Of a DNA stretch of 64,000 bases, positions 10,320 to 21,783 are shown piece by piece (within the stretch, counting starts at the first letter, position 1; each line of letters begins with the position of its first letter). This stretch comes from Thinopyrum elongatum (Eukaryota > Streptophyta > Magnoliopsida > Poales > Poaceae): positions 88,059,667 through 88,123,666 of the forward strand of contig CM022301.1 of NCBI GenBank assembly GCA_011799875.1, given 5' to 3'. Position numbers and translations under genes: made by a program. The notes under the pieces are model-generated. The model did no database searches, was not told where the DNA came from, and worked only from the letters and a program-made list of their open reading frames with translations.

Positions 10320-11544
10320 ATTAAGGCCGATCCCAAAACATAGACGGTATTCGTTGGACCTCCACGGAGAGTGATATGAGAGCCGGCCATCTTGTTCCCT
10401 AAATGTCCGTCTCAATTTTTTTTCTAAGGCCGCAACACTCAAAATAATTAAAAAAGTGGCACAATTCATCCATAAATAACATGTAAATATCCAACAACAG
10501 TTTAAAGGTGAATATTACATCCGAGATAACCGGATCTTCAACAAGTTTTCTGAATTCACTGATTCCAAATTCAACGATACTAGAATCAGAGCCAGCACAT
10601 GACGTCCCACACATGATGCCCCTTGAGCTTCATCCAAATGTGCGTGAATGGCCTGCCCTCGGTCCTGTAGTACATCACTGTAGAGCGTGCAAACTATACA
10701 ACTTGTAGAGCAACAATGAGTGAACGAATAAATTAACCAACACGTACAAGAAGCAAAATTTACGATCTCCATTGTTGACGAGCCCGATGGCCACATTGCC
10801 TCCACTGCAAAACTTCATGACAGAGTTGCAGATGATGGACCGTCAATGCAATATTGACTTCACTTCCGTTCATGGATGACATGCATGTCGTAGGGCGCGA
10901 AGTTCTTTCGCGCATGAAATGAAGCATGCATGTGCTGCCAAAAGATCGAGCCCCTTGAGTTCCTTCCTACTAAGTCCGCAAATACGACCAACCATGCATC
11001 CCACAACAAGTCATCCTTCTTCACCATCGTGCTTACTCTAGAAAATAATAAGAAGTTCAACAAAAAAACTCAATGGCATTTGACCGAACACCTGCTGGGC
11101 ATGGTGTTCGCCATGGACGTTGTCAACAGGGGGCGGAGGGACCCTAGATGGATGGCGGCGTAGTCCAAGGAGGGCAGGCGCGTTGGTGGGGGCTGCGGAC
11201 GTCCTGCGATGCCTAGGCGGCGTCCAAAGAGGTACAACCACAATGTTCGACGAGGAGGGTGCGGATGCAAAGCATGGGGAAGCAGTGGCGGAGTGGAAGA
11301 AAAGTGGATTAGAAGGGGATTTGAGTGGGCCGGGGATGTCGGAGTCCTACGTGGCGGTGTTTTGAACTCCCGCAACCTTCTCTCCCCCCCCCACCCCCAC
11401 TCAGTTTGCCTCTGGTTTGTGGGAAAATGGAGTCCGGATCGGTCCGCAGACCAGTAGGGTACCACGTTGGATGACAAAATAGGTTCGAACAGCTCGATCC
11501 GAACGGATGCAGGCGGTTTAAAGGTTAGTTTTGGAGACGCCCCA
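10320..11544 (-). pseudogene. Harbinger-like insertion with degraded Myb/SANT (NAM-associated-like) ORF
   Basis: This 1.2 kb block interrupts host sequence that is continuous in copy 2 (41550-41575: CACGCTCGG...GATTCAGACACAAGC). Its ends are vaguely inverse (GGCCGATCCCAAAACATAG against GGGGCGTCTCCAAAACTA). On the minus strand about 11034-10860 encodes a Trp/Phe-spaced trihelix-like segment (DLLWDAWLVVFADLVG... SIFWQHMHASFH...) resembling the Myb/SANT ORF1 of Harbinger elements or NAM-associated proteins. A stop directly after HERK and another about 14 codons on break it. The assignment rests on pattern only. Confidence 0.4.
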
Positions 11545-12205
11545 AGACACAAGCAAAGACAGAAGGAATCACAAACAGACGTTCAACGCGCGTGCTCACA
11601 CACACATGTATGTATGTATGTATGTAGACCATTCATAGAGGGTTGTCTTCATCCTTATCTGCCAACAGATGAATCCAGTGACCATGTGTGCAATATGTGC
11701 AATGGAAGAAAGAATGCACGAGTATATGCCTACCTGCTTCATTATAACTTGGCAGCCCTCATATTCATAGGTTAGTAAAAGAAAATACAGTGTCTATTTG
11801 GCACTCGACGCAAAAGTAGTTGGGCTTCAGTCAATTTTTGTGAGAAGTAAAGAGATGGTATGTGTTTTTCCTTTTTTCCTAGGGATGAAATTAGTTGGAC
11901 CATTCAATCATAGTAACATTTTTTTAACAGAGTATGGGTCCTTTGTAGATGGTGAGCACATACTGACACAAGAACTCAAAGAAAAGAGAAACTACAACCT
12001 GGCCCTGACCTTTTTATGGAGGACCCCACCAGAGAAACTAAATTACAATCGGGTCTAAAAACTACCTGAACGCAACACCAATTGCACTGACACCGGAGGC
12101 AAACCACTTGGTTTGATGTAATCATCATTGCCTTGGAAGGAGATGCTTAGCTCATCGGAGAATGACACCATGGACTCTAGATCAAAGGACAACTACCTCC
12201 CTTTT
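11545..12205 (+). other. host 3' flank of WAT1 copy 1, no gene seen
   Basis: Non-coding sequence that reappears after the Helitron in copy 2 (50265 onward). It includes a short (ATGT)n run near 11608-11626. Confidence 0.6.
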
Positions 12206-12636
12206 GGCAATTATGGCTGCGGTGAAGACCTGAGCGGTAGCTTCAACGCAAAACTAGCGGTGACGAACGACTGCCTAAACACTACACTTCAGTAATCCAC
12301 CCCCCACCCCCCCTCTATCCTTCCACCACCACGATGAAGAGAAGATATATATGAGGAGGAGGGGCCGAAGCTCCTCCAGATCAGGGGAGACTAGGGCCTC
12401 TGACTTGACCATCTCCCCAAATCGAACAACTTTTCCTCTGACCAACATGGTTGCGATGAAGACCAGAGTGGTAGCTTCAACGCAAACACCAGCAGTGACG
12501 AACTGCTGCCCAAACACTACACTCTGGTAATCAACCCCTATCTTCCCACCACGACGACGAGAAGAGAGGAGAAGGAGAGGCTAAAGCTTCTCCAGATCAG
12601 GGATGACTCCCCAACTCGAGCAACTTTTCCTGAGGA
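12206..12636 (+). repeat. diverged local tandem duplication of about 0.2 kb
   Basis: 12206-12440 and 12441-12636 share the order GCGATGAAGACC, GGTAGCTTCAACGCAAA, GTGACGAAC, AAACACTACACT, CTCCAGATCAGGG and CAACTTTTCCT. Copy 2 of the host segment keeps one unit (50840-50891) before the Angela-like LTR. No protein recognised. Confidence 0.75.
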
Positions 12637-14455
12637 GAGGATAACCAAGATCAGGTTTATTTAGAGAAGAAAAAGGGGGCGGGTTAGTGAGGGCGATGGC
12701 AGTGAAAACTACTTGTCGCCATATGGATCTGGCCAAGAGGTGCCAACTTAGGAGCGTAAGCTTGTCCTACCTTGTCATGAGAGCGAGAGGAGATAGAGGA
12801 GGAATCGGGGTGGTTCTAGATTTGACTGCCTCTTTATTTGGGAGGAGAAGCAGAGGAAAGGGAAACCTACTACTACACACGGGGACAGCCTCTTCCCCCC
12901 ATTCCGGCTGACAACAGGAGTGGAAGAGGGAGGAATAATGCTGATCGGAGTCTACGACATGAGCCCGACTTCACTCAGAGCTCAATCTACATGAATGCGA
13001 TAGAGGAAGAAAGAAAGTGTCATTGATGAAAACCACATGAACTTACAAATGCCTTATTGCTTTGGTAGTCTAATAATATAGAGTACGTAATTAATTTGCT
13101 ATCAAGAACTCTATTTATAGTTCGGTACTTAGGGTGATTGCTTTTGTTACCATACACAGTTTCAAACATACTTGATCCATGTCATGAAATTTTTAGGTCA
13201 AATACTTTTTAGTATTATGTCCATGATGATATGCTTACCAAAATTGATCATGAAAAATAATGACTTCAAACGGGAGCGTGAAACAATCCACATCATTTGT
13301 TTTCAAAAAAGAGGATAACCACCGGTCTTTGCATCAAAAGATGCATATAACCATATATTATTCAAGAAAGAAAATCACGCAACCGAAAAGTACACAACTC
13401 CTAGGCTAAGCATTCAAGAAGGAGACACCGCACGTGTGCTAATTGTGACAAGTCCAAACATAGGTTAGTCGTGGGATTTTCATCCTCAAAGTTGAGATTT
13501 AATCCACCACCTTCGACAAGGACGCAATGCAGACGAGCGTCGCTCATCATCGGTCAACTCCAAAAAAAATATAAGTAAATAAATAAATAACACATCGGTA
13601 ATGACTTCTCCATGACCATGATATTGTAACTAGAAAAATAAATAACACATCTGTAATCGCTTGACAAACCTAGACTAGTTTGCTTCATGTGGTCGTGGTC
13701 ATCATCAAAGCATATATGTGCGACAAGTCATCATGATATGAACTAGTAACAGAGTGAACAAGCCTTTGCATTTTCTTAGGGACCATTTGCTTCTTTCGTC
13801 AACGTGGACAAGTCATCATATACATATTGATTATAATTCCTTCATCATATTGTAATTAGATTGTCTCCATTATGCTAAAGCCATGCTACATTTGCAACAC
13901 TAAACTACAAGCAAACTACGTTTTTGCAATCCCTATAGTGTTAACTTTCTTTGACATCAATAGTGTGCCTACCCGTTTCAACAAAAAAAAAACATAGTGT
14001 GCCTACCCGAACTACATTTCTTTGTTTCTCCAAGTTGTCCACCACAGAGCACCAACTCACGTGGATCCGATGCAAAAGAAGATATCCATCTGCCAAGCAT
14101 GTCATTAGTCCTATCATGTTGGTCGAGCAAGACCAAAAGCACTGAGCACCACCAGCCATATATATTTGGCTAAAGAAGAGCCAAAAATAGCACATATGCA
14201 TAATTTTCTGCGAAAAGGAAGTCGCGACAATGAAGATCTATTTTCTAATGAGACTAATATGAAAACCACTATACACAAAAGGGGGAGATACAATGAGCAA
14301 AGTAAGGTAGAGGCTACCAAGATGGTAAATTGAGCACCCCCAACAACCAGAGAGTAGGTGTGATTATATCAGGGGTGCCACCGGTATTCATGGCACAGTA
14401 TCCCTCCTCGAGGACAAAAAGTAAATCAATGTCTCAAGATATTCCAAATATTTTC
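12637..14455. other. intergenic DNA between the two host copies
   Basis: AT-rich sequence with short open frames only; no conserved protein, TIR pair or LTR was recognised. A direct repeat of AATAAATAACACATC(G/T)GTAAT occurs near 13577 and 13637. Confidence 0.4.
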
Positions 14456-14794
14456 TCGCTTGTTTGTACCAGGACCGGCCAAGGCAATTAAAATATTATT
14501 TTTTGCAAAATCTTTTGGATTGTATTTATATTGCATAACATGACAATTCATTGGGGAAGTTGATTTTTGTTTTGTTTTGCGGGGAGCTAGGGAGGTGCAC
14601 GCATGGACCAAATTTTGAAACATTATATACGTATGCATTCAATTCAAAACATAGTACCTACCCCGCAAAAAAAACATAGTACAGTACTACCTACTACCAT
14701 ACTAACCAGTCAGTGACCATGCAGACGCAAGCGCGGCGCAAAGCCACCAGCCAGCTGCATTCCACCATCATATCGCTTGCTTGTTCGTTCGTGG

Positions 14795-14806
14795 CTATGT
14801 ATATAT
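14795..14806 (+). promoter_or_regulatory. TATA box of WAT1 paralogue 2
   Basis: TATGTATATAT about 100 bp upstream of the ATG at 14900, matching the box of the intact copy in place and context (both followed by CTCCCCC). Confidence 0.5.
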
Positions 14807-15043
14807 CTCCCCCCTCCTCTCGGCGTTGCGTTGCTCGTTGCTCGATCGCGTCCCAGGAAATTAAGCTCTCGATCGGCCGGCCCCTAATCGACTCTGGACA
14901 TGGCGGGGCGCGGCGGCGACGTGGCCGTGATGGCGGTGGCGGAGGACGAGGCAAGGAGGAGGAGGCGGGCGGAGCAGGTCGCGCTGTCGGCCGGCATGCT
15001 GCTTGTGCAGGTGCTGACGGTGGTGACCATGCTGCTTATCAAG

Positions 15044-15998
15044 TGTTGAAATGTGGGGTGGGCTTTAGCCCCATCCAACAATTTCAGAAAATCTCTAAAG
15101 GCCCATGTGGGTTTATTTGGCATTAGGTATAGTGGGAAGTTTAGTCCCACCCCAAAAGTTGGAGAGGAGTTGGACCTCCTTATAAGGGTTTCTCTTCTAC
15201 ATGCTATTGGAGCTTGAGAATAGAAGAGGCCCTCGCGCACTCCTCCACCGCCGCCGCGCCGCGGCAATGAGCCGAGCCGAGCTCACACATATGCGCTTAT
15301 TTTTGCCAGTCAGTAACAGAGAGTTTTCTGACAGCTGGGTCACGATCTGAGACGTCGGATCGCGGGCTGTCTCGGACTCGAACGTGGGTCGAGCCCACGT
15401 TTCTCCACGCGGCTGCGCCTATATAAGTGTGAGGTGTCTCCTAACCCTAGCCGCCACGAATAGATCACATCTGCTCCACGCGCACACCCACCGTCGTTCC
15501 TTTGCTGCTGCTGCCGCCGGTGACTCCATCCCGTCCGCCGCGTAGACGGTCGACGGGAGGGCAGGTCTCCGAAACCCCGCCCCTCCGGTTCCTGTACGGG
15601 AGAGGGACGAATAGGTTTTTGGGAAGCGACTATGCGACTGCTCGCCTCCGATCCACTACTTCCTCTACATCCGCGTCGTCTTCATCATCACCATGTCGCA
15701 GTCCGACGCCGACCGTCTCGCTGCCGAGAAACTCGAGGCTGACAAGAAGGCCGCCGAGGACGTTGCTGCCGCCACCGCCGCCGCGGCCTCTGCATGGCCT
15801 ACTGAAGGGTATAACTCGTTTATCCCGCTCCTACTGTTTTCTGTTTTAACCATGCTAGCGTTATACGTAAATCTTTCTGCAATTAGTGTAGTATGTGCTT
15901 ACAGGATTGAATATCAGTATGCGATTATTTGTGTCAATGCCATGCTAGTGATTTACTCGTGGATTAAGTTAATCGAAAAATTGCCTATTTACTAAACA
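15044..15998 (+). repeat. 5' LTR of the exon-1 copia element (955 bp)
   Basis: Matches 20480-21455 along its length with scattered differences. It contains a TATA box (CCTATATAAGTG, about 15418) and, 270 bp on, the start codon of the gag reading frame (15693). The last bases read ACTAAACA where the 3' LTR has ACTCAACA. Confidence 0.9.
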
Positions 15999-16850
15999 AT
16001 CCAAAAACCTATTATGTGTAGGAATTTTTCGGCAAGTGGCTTTGCCGCTGCACTGAAACCGGATAAGTTTACCGGTACGTACTTTAAGCGTTGGCAGACT
16101 AAGACCACTTTATGGCTCACGGCTATGAATGTGTTCTAGGTCGCCGATGTCTCCACGGGAACGATTGCTCCTGAACAGGAGAAAGTGTTCAGGGAGGCCA
16201 CTGTCGTATTTCTCGGAGCAGTTCTTAGCGTGATCGGAGATAAACTGGTCGACGCATATTTACATGTGCATGTCGCCAAGGACTTGTGGGAGGCGCTCGA
16301 ATCTAAGTTCGGGGCCACCGATGTCGGGAGCGAGATGTATATTATAGAGCAGTTCCACGATTACAAGATGGTTGAGAACCGTCCTGTATTGGAGCAGGCT
16401 CATGAGATAATATGCATCGTTAAGGAGCTTGAGCTTCTTAAGTGCGATTTACCGGGCAAGTTTGTCGCGGGCTGCATAATCGCTAAGCTCCCTAATTCCT
16501 GGAGGAACTTTGCCACCACTCCGAAACATCAGAGGCGTGAATTCTCTATGGAGGATGTCATTGGCCATCTGAGTGTTGAGCAGAATTCGAGGGCAAAGGA
16601 CTCGCACGGAAAAGGGGCTGAAGGGACTTCTGTCGCCAACATGGTGAACTAGAGGAACTTCAACTCCCACAAGCCCAAGGGAAAGAACGGTGTCCAACAC
16701 AATACCGACTTTAAGAAGAAGGGTAAGAAGACCTTCAAGAAGAACAAGAAGGATGAGGGTTGCTTTACTTGTGGTTCGGTTGAACATTGGGCCAACAAGT
16801 GCCCAAACAAGTTTAAGAAGTCAGGACAGGACTCCAAGTCTATCAACATG
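15693..16850 (+). pseudogene. copia gag with a start exon inside the LTR and a probable intron
   Basis: A first exon (15693-15808, from MSQSDADRLAAEKL to SAWPTE) lies in the 5' LTR and ends at GG|GTATAA. An acceptor TGTGTAG at 16015-16021 opens the second exon at 16022 (NFSASGFAAALKPDKFTGTY...). The joint is in frame with all later gag sequence, and the 213 nt removed spans the LTR end and the PBS region. The second exon carries a UBN2-type Gag (LVDAYLHVHVAKDLWEALES) and a zinc knuckle C-X2-C-X4-H-X4-C (CFTCGSVEHWANKC, about 16760). TAG stops at 16137 (after AMNVF, where a Trp is usual) and 16650 (after NMVN) break it. The splice is inferred from frame and sites, not shown. Confidence 0.75.
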
Positions 16851-18204
16851 ATTATGGGCAACAATGAGAATGATGCATCTGGGTACTGTAATTTATTTAT
16901 TGTTTTTTCAGTGTTTCAGCCCATCGATTGGTGGGTGGACACAGGTGCTGGTGTTCATGTGTGTGCTGACATTTCATTGTTCACTTCTTACCAGGTCACA
17001 GGCCACGGGTCCGTATTGATGGGGAATGGCACTAGTGCTTCTGTTCATGGTGTTGGCACGGTCGATCTGAAGTTTACTTCGGGAAGGATCATACAGCTGA
17101 AGAACGTGCAGCATGTCCCCGCCATCAAGAAGAACCTCATTAGTGGCTCCCTTCTATGTAGAGAAGGGTTTAAGTTGGTCTTCGAGTCTAATAAATTAGT
17201 TGTTACTAAATATGGACTATTTGTTGGAAAAGGTTATGAGAGCGGAGGGATGTTCCGCCTTTCCCTCGCAGATTTTTGTAATAAAGTCGTGAACCATATT
17301 CATTCAAGTGTTAATGAATCTGAAGTTTGGCATTCACGTCTTTGTCACATTAGTTTCGGTGTTATGACGCGGCTGGCTAAGTTGGATTTAATCCCGAGTT
17401 TCACTTTAGTCAAAGGTTCTAAGTGCCTTTCATGTGTGCAAGCTAAGCAACCTCGCAGGCCTCACAAAGGCTGTGGAGGAGAGATACTTGGCACCATTAG
17501 AACTCATACATTCTGATCTTTGTGAGATGAATGGTGTGTTGACTAAAGGTGAAAAGAAATACTTCATGACATTGATAGATGATTCCACTAGATATTGCTA
17601 TGTGTATCTGTTAAATACTAAAGATGATGCTCTACACTACTTTAAAATCTATAAGGCAGAAGTTGAGAATCAACTTGAAAAGAAAATTAAACGAGTCCGA
17701 TCAGATCGTGGTGGAGAGTACTTCTTGAGTGAATTTGATTCTTTTTGTGTGGAACACAGCATTATTCATGAGAGGACGCCTCCCTATTCACCCCAGTCAA
17801 ACGGGGTTGCCGAGCGGAAAAATCGTACTCTAACTGATTTGGTTAACGCCATGTTAGATACATCGGGTTTATCCAAGGCATGGTGGGGGGAGGCTATATT
17901 GACGGCATGTCATGTCCTGAATAAAGTTCTAGCAAAGGATAATGAGATCACTCCCTATGAGAAATGGGCAAAGAGAAGGACAACACTCTCGTACTTGCGT
18001 ACTTGGGGCTGTTTGGCGAAAGTCAATGTGCCGATCCCCAAAAAGTGTAAGCTTGGACCCAAGACTGTGGACTGCGTTAATTTGGGCTACGCTAAGAACA
18101 ACGTTGGCTATAGATTTCTAGTGGTGAAATCTGAGCTACCTGACCAGAAGGTCAGTACAATTATGGAGTCTAAGGATGCTACATTCTTCGAGGATATTTT
18201 TCTA
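16848..18204 (+). pseudogene. copia protease and integrase, frameshifted
   Basis: This follows gag in the same frame. Protease: WWVDTGAGVHVCAD. The integrase zinc-binding region has H..H (WHSRLCH) and C..C (CLSCVQAK). A one-base frame change near 17470 (after PRRPHK) leads to the core, with Asp in LIDDSTRY, Asp in RSDRGGEY and Glu in GVAERKN, so the catalytic D-D-E residues are kept. It ends near 18203, where a missing base stops the frame at TGA (18205) instead of passing into RT. Integrase would insert element cDNA in the nucleus. Confidence 0.85.
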
Positions 18205-19940
18205 TGAGAGAGATGCAAAGCACTTCTAGACAGGAATCTAAGGAGACTCCTGAGCCTGCCATTCCTATGGAATATTATGAACAAACACATGATGAAAATC
18301 CCGAGGAGGATGACGAGGAAACCCTAGGTAGGGGTAAGAGACAAAGGACTGTAAAGACCTTTGGTGATGATTTCTTCGTGTACCTCGTGGATGATACTCC
18401 CACTTCTATTTCAGAAGCGTATGCCTCTCCAGAAGCTGACTACTGGAAGGATGCGGTCCGTAGCGAGATGGATTCCATCATGGCTAACGGGACATGGGAG
18501 ATCACTGAGCGTCCCTATGGTTGCAAACCATTGGGATGTAAGTGGGTGTTCAAAAAGAAGCTTAGGCCCGATGGTACGATTGAAAAGTACAAGACCAGGC
18601 TTGTGGCCAAGGGTTATGACCAGAAAGAAGAGGAAGATTTCTTCGATACTTATTCACCTGTGGCCAGACTGACCACCATTCGAGTATTACTCTCATTGGT
18701 GGCCTCGCATGGTCTTCTCATCCACCAGATGGATGTTAAGACGACTTTTCTGAATGGAGAGCTAAACGAGGAAATCTACATGCAACAGCCAGATGGCTTT
18801 GTGATAGATGGTCAGGAAAGAAAGGTGTGTAGGTTGCTGAAATCTTTATATGGCCTGAAACAAGCACCTAAGCAATGGCATGACAAGTATAATACAACTC
18901 TGGCATATGTTGGCTTCGTTGTTAATGAAGCTGACAAATGCGTATACTATCGCCATGGTGGGGGCGAAGGAATTATACTGTGCTTGTATGTTGATGACAT
19001 ACTGATATTCGGAACCAACCTCAAAGTCATTGAGGAGGTCAAGTCGTTTCTGTCTCAGAACTTTGAGATGAAAGACCTTGGTGTGGCTGATGTTATCTTG
19101 AACATCAAGCTACTAAGAGATGATGATGGTGGGATTACACTTCTGCAATCCCATTATGTTGAGAAGGTGTTGAGTCGTTTTGGATATTCGGACTGCACAC
19201 CATCTCAAACACCATATGATCCCAGCGTATTGATTCAAAAGTTTGAAGGCACGGCTAAAGATCAATTGAGATACTCTCAAATCATTGGTTCACTCATGTA
19301 CCTAGCGAGTGCAACGAGGCCTGACATCACATTTGCTGTGAGCAAACTGAGCCGATTTGTTTCCAAACCGGGTGATGTACACTGGCATGCCGTTGAAAGA
19401 GTTATACGCTATCTGAAAGGTACTATGAACTATGGACTTCACTATACCGGATACCCGTCGGTACTTGAAGGGTATAGTGATGCGAATTGGATCTCTGATG
19501 CTGATGAGATGAAGGCCACAACTGGGTATATGTTTACTCTTGGAGGTGGCGCTGTTTCCTGGAAGTCTTGCAAGCAAACGATCTTAACAAGATCGACAAT
19601 GGAAGCAGAATTAACAGCATTAGACACATCTGGTGTCGAAGCAGGATGGCTTCGAAATCTTTTGATGGACTTGCCATTGGTTGATAAACCGGTTCCGGCG
19701 ATCCTTATGAACTGTGACAATCAGACTATTATCACCAAGGTGAAGAGTTGAAAGGACAACATGAAGTCCAACAAACACATAAGAATGAGATTAAAAGCTG
19801 TTAGAAAATTAAGAAACTCCGGAGTGATAGCGTTGGAGTATGTCCATATGGCTAAGAATCTGGCAGATCCCTTTACAAAAGGGATATCACGTGTTGTGAT
19901 AGATAATGCATCGAGGGAGATGGGTATGAGACCCACATGA
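18204..19940 (+). pseudogene. copia reverse transcriptase and RNase H
   Basis: The 515-codon open part holds the copia [15 protein letters not shown], the conserved [10 protein letters not shown] block, [14 protein letters not shown] with one catalytic Asp, [13 protein letters not shown], and YVDDILIF with the catalytic Asp pair. RNase H follows ([19 protein letters not shown]). A TGA at 19749 interrupts RNase H; the remainder (DNMKSNKHI... NLADPFTKGI...) continues in frame to a TGA at 19938. One nonsense change thus separates it from a full-length RT-RH. Confidence 0.9.
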
Positions 19941-20479
19941 GTTGCCATGGTGGTAACCCAACCTATGTGATCGGAGATCCCGTGAAGTAGGACCTGGGAA
20001 AACAAGCCAGTGGTGAACTGAGAAGAGTAACTATACTAACCCACTCCGTTGGAGATGTAATACTCTCGATACTGTATATTAGGATGACTACTATCTTAAT
20101 GTGTTCCAAAGCTTATGTAAGCAAGATGCTATCCTACAGAGAGATCTTTGGAGGAACACACCTATATGAGCCCGACTGCTGGTCACAGTCTATGAGATTG
20201 GGGTGATCTCTAGTAAGCTCATGAATAGGCCAGGAGTGTGACTTATATGCTCCACCCAAGGGGTCAGCCTTTGGCAACCTAGTACTAGTAAGACATGGGG
20301 TGAAGCTTCTTTACGCCAAACTGACAATTCAAGGCTTAGTCCATTGTTCAGTTGTGAAGGAGTGTAGCTGCTTGCTATAGGTGAAGTTCAACCTTAACAG
20401 GTCTACACTGAAACACTGGTATATCGAAACAGCAATTGGAACAGAGGACACAATGGGCCCTCGAGATCTGGTGGGGGAT
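19941..20479 (+). other. copia 3' untranslated region and polypurine tract
   Basis: No open frame of note. It ends in TGGTGGGGGAT (20469-20479), the polypurine tract that primes plus-strand synthesis, directly before the 3' LTR. Confidence 0.75.
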
Positions 20480-21455
20480 TGTTGAAATATGGGGTGGGCT
20501 TTAGGCCCATCCAACAATTTCAGAAAATCTCTAAGGGGCCATGTGGGTTTATTTGGCACTAGGTGTAGTGGGAAGTTTAGTCCCACATCGAAAGTTGGAG
20601 AGGAGTTGGACCTCCTTATAAGGGTTTCTCTTCTACATGCTATTGGAGCTTGAGAATAGAAGAGGCACTCGTGCACTCCTCCTCCGCCGCCCGCCTCGTC
20701 ACGACGCGCCGCGGGTTGCGGGAATTAGCCGAGCCGAGCTCACACCTACGCGCTTATTTTTGCCAGTCAGTAACAGAGAGTTTTCTGACAGCTGGACCAC
20801 GATCTGAGACGTCGGATCATGGGCTGTCTCGGACTCGGACGTGGGTCGAGTCCACGTCTCTCCACGCGGCTGCGCCTATATAAGTGTGAGATGTCTCCTA
20901 ACCCTAGCCGCCACGAATAGATCACACCTGCTCCACGCGCACGCCCACCGTCGTTCCTTTGCTGCTGCTGGCGCCGGTGACTCAATCCCGTCCACCGCGT
21001 ACACGGTCGACGGGAGAGCAGGTCTCTGAAACCCCGCCTCTCCGGTTCCTGTACGGGAGAGGGGCGAATAGGTTTTTGGGAAGCGACTACGCGACTGCTC
21101 GCCTCTGATCCACTACTTCCTCTACGTCCGCGTCGTCTTCATCATCACCATGTCGCAGTCCAACGCCGACCGCCTCGCTGCCGAGAAACTCGAGGCTGAC
21201 AAGAAGGCCGTCGAGGACGCTGCTGCCGCCACCGCCGCCGCGGCCTCTGCATGGCCTACTGGAGGGTATAACTCGTTTATCCCGCTCCTACTGTTTTCTG
21301 CTTTAGCCATGCTAGCGTTATACGTAGATTTTTCTGCAATTAGCATAGTATGTGCTTGCATGATTGAATATCAGTATGCGATTATTTGTATCAATGTCAT
21401 GCTAGTGATTTACTTGTGGATTAAGTTAATCGAAAAATTACCTATTTACTCAACA
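20480..21455 (+). repeat. 3' LTR of the exon-1 copia element (976 bp)
   Basis: It begins TGTTGAAATATGG after the polypurine tract and ends ACTCAACA before the target copy CCAAG. It carries the same start exon (MSQSNADRL..., 21150) and GG|GTATAA donor as the 5' LTR. The reading frame from that ATG, unspliced, passes out of the LTR into WAT1 exon 1 in another frame. Confidence 0.9.
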
Positions 21456-21783
21456 CCAAGGTGGCTTTCAACGACATGCACCCCCTCATCCTGCTCCTCT
21501 ACCGCCACCTCATCGCCGCCGCCTTCTTCTTCCTCCTCGCCGTCGTCTTCGAGAGGTACGCAACACAACGCAGGCGCGCGCGTGATCGATCGACCTATCG
21601 ATGGATGGTAGTATATACTACGATGCGTGTTCGCCGCGTTCGCGGCGTGCGATACGATGGTAGTATATACTACGATCAATTGTCTACCGCGATCTCTTTT
21701 GCACAGCTAGCAGGAAAGCATTTGACAGAATTGGAAAGTTGGGACAAGGATCACTTGATCACTTTTAGTACGGGTCAGTGTCA

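Larger units (their letters stand above)
6262..12520 (+). repeat. host tandem duplication, copy 1 (with intact WAT1 gene)
   Basis: Promoter, exons, introns and 3' flank here recur in the same order in copy 2 (14456-50891). Shared landmarks are CCAGGACCGGC (about 6274 and 14470), the TATA region, all three exons, the CACGCTCGG and AGACACAAGC 3' flank, the TTCACAGAGGG-like segment (11632 and 50276) and the CGCAA...CCAATTGCAC segment (12070 and 50712). Outer borders are approximate because both ends are eroded or invaded. Confidence 0.85.
15044..21455 (+). mobile_element. Ty1-copia LTR retrotransposon inserted in WAT1 exon 1
   Basis: A complete 6.4 kb element: 5' LTR 15044-15998, gag-protease-integrase-RT-RNase H on the plus strand, polypurine tract 20469-20479, 3' LTR 20480-21455. 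Integrase before RT makes it copia. LTR ends are TGTTGA...CAACA. The flanks TCAAG (15039-15043) and CCAAG (21456-21460) are the 5 bp target duplication with one later change. The coding region has several stops and frame changes, so it is dead. No standard tRNA-Met PBS follows the 5' LTR. Confidence 0.9.
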
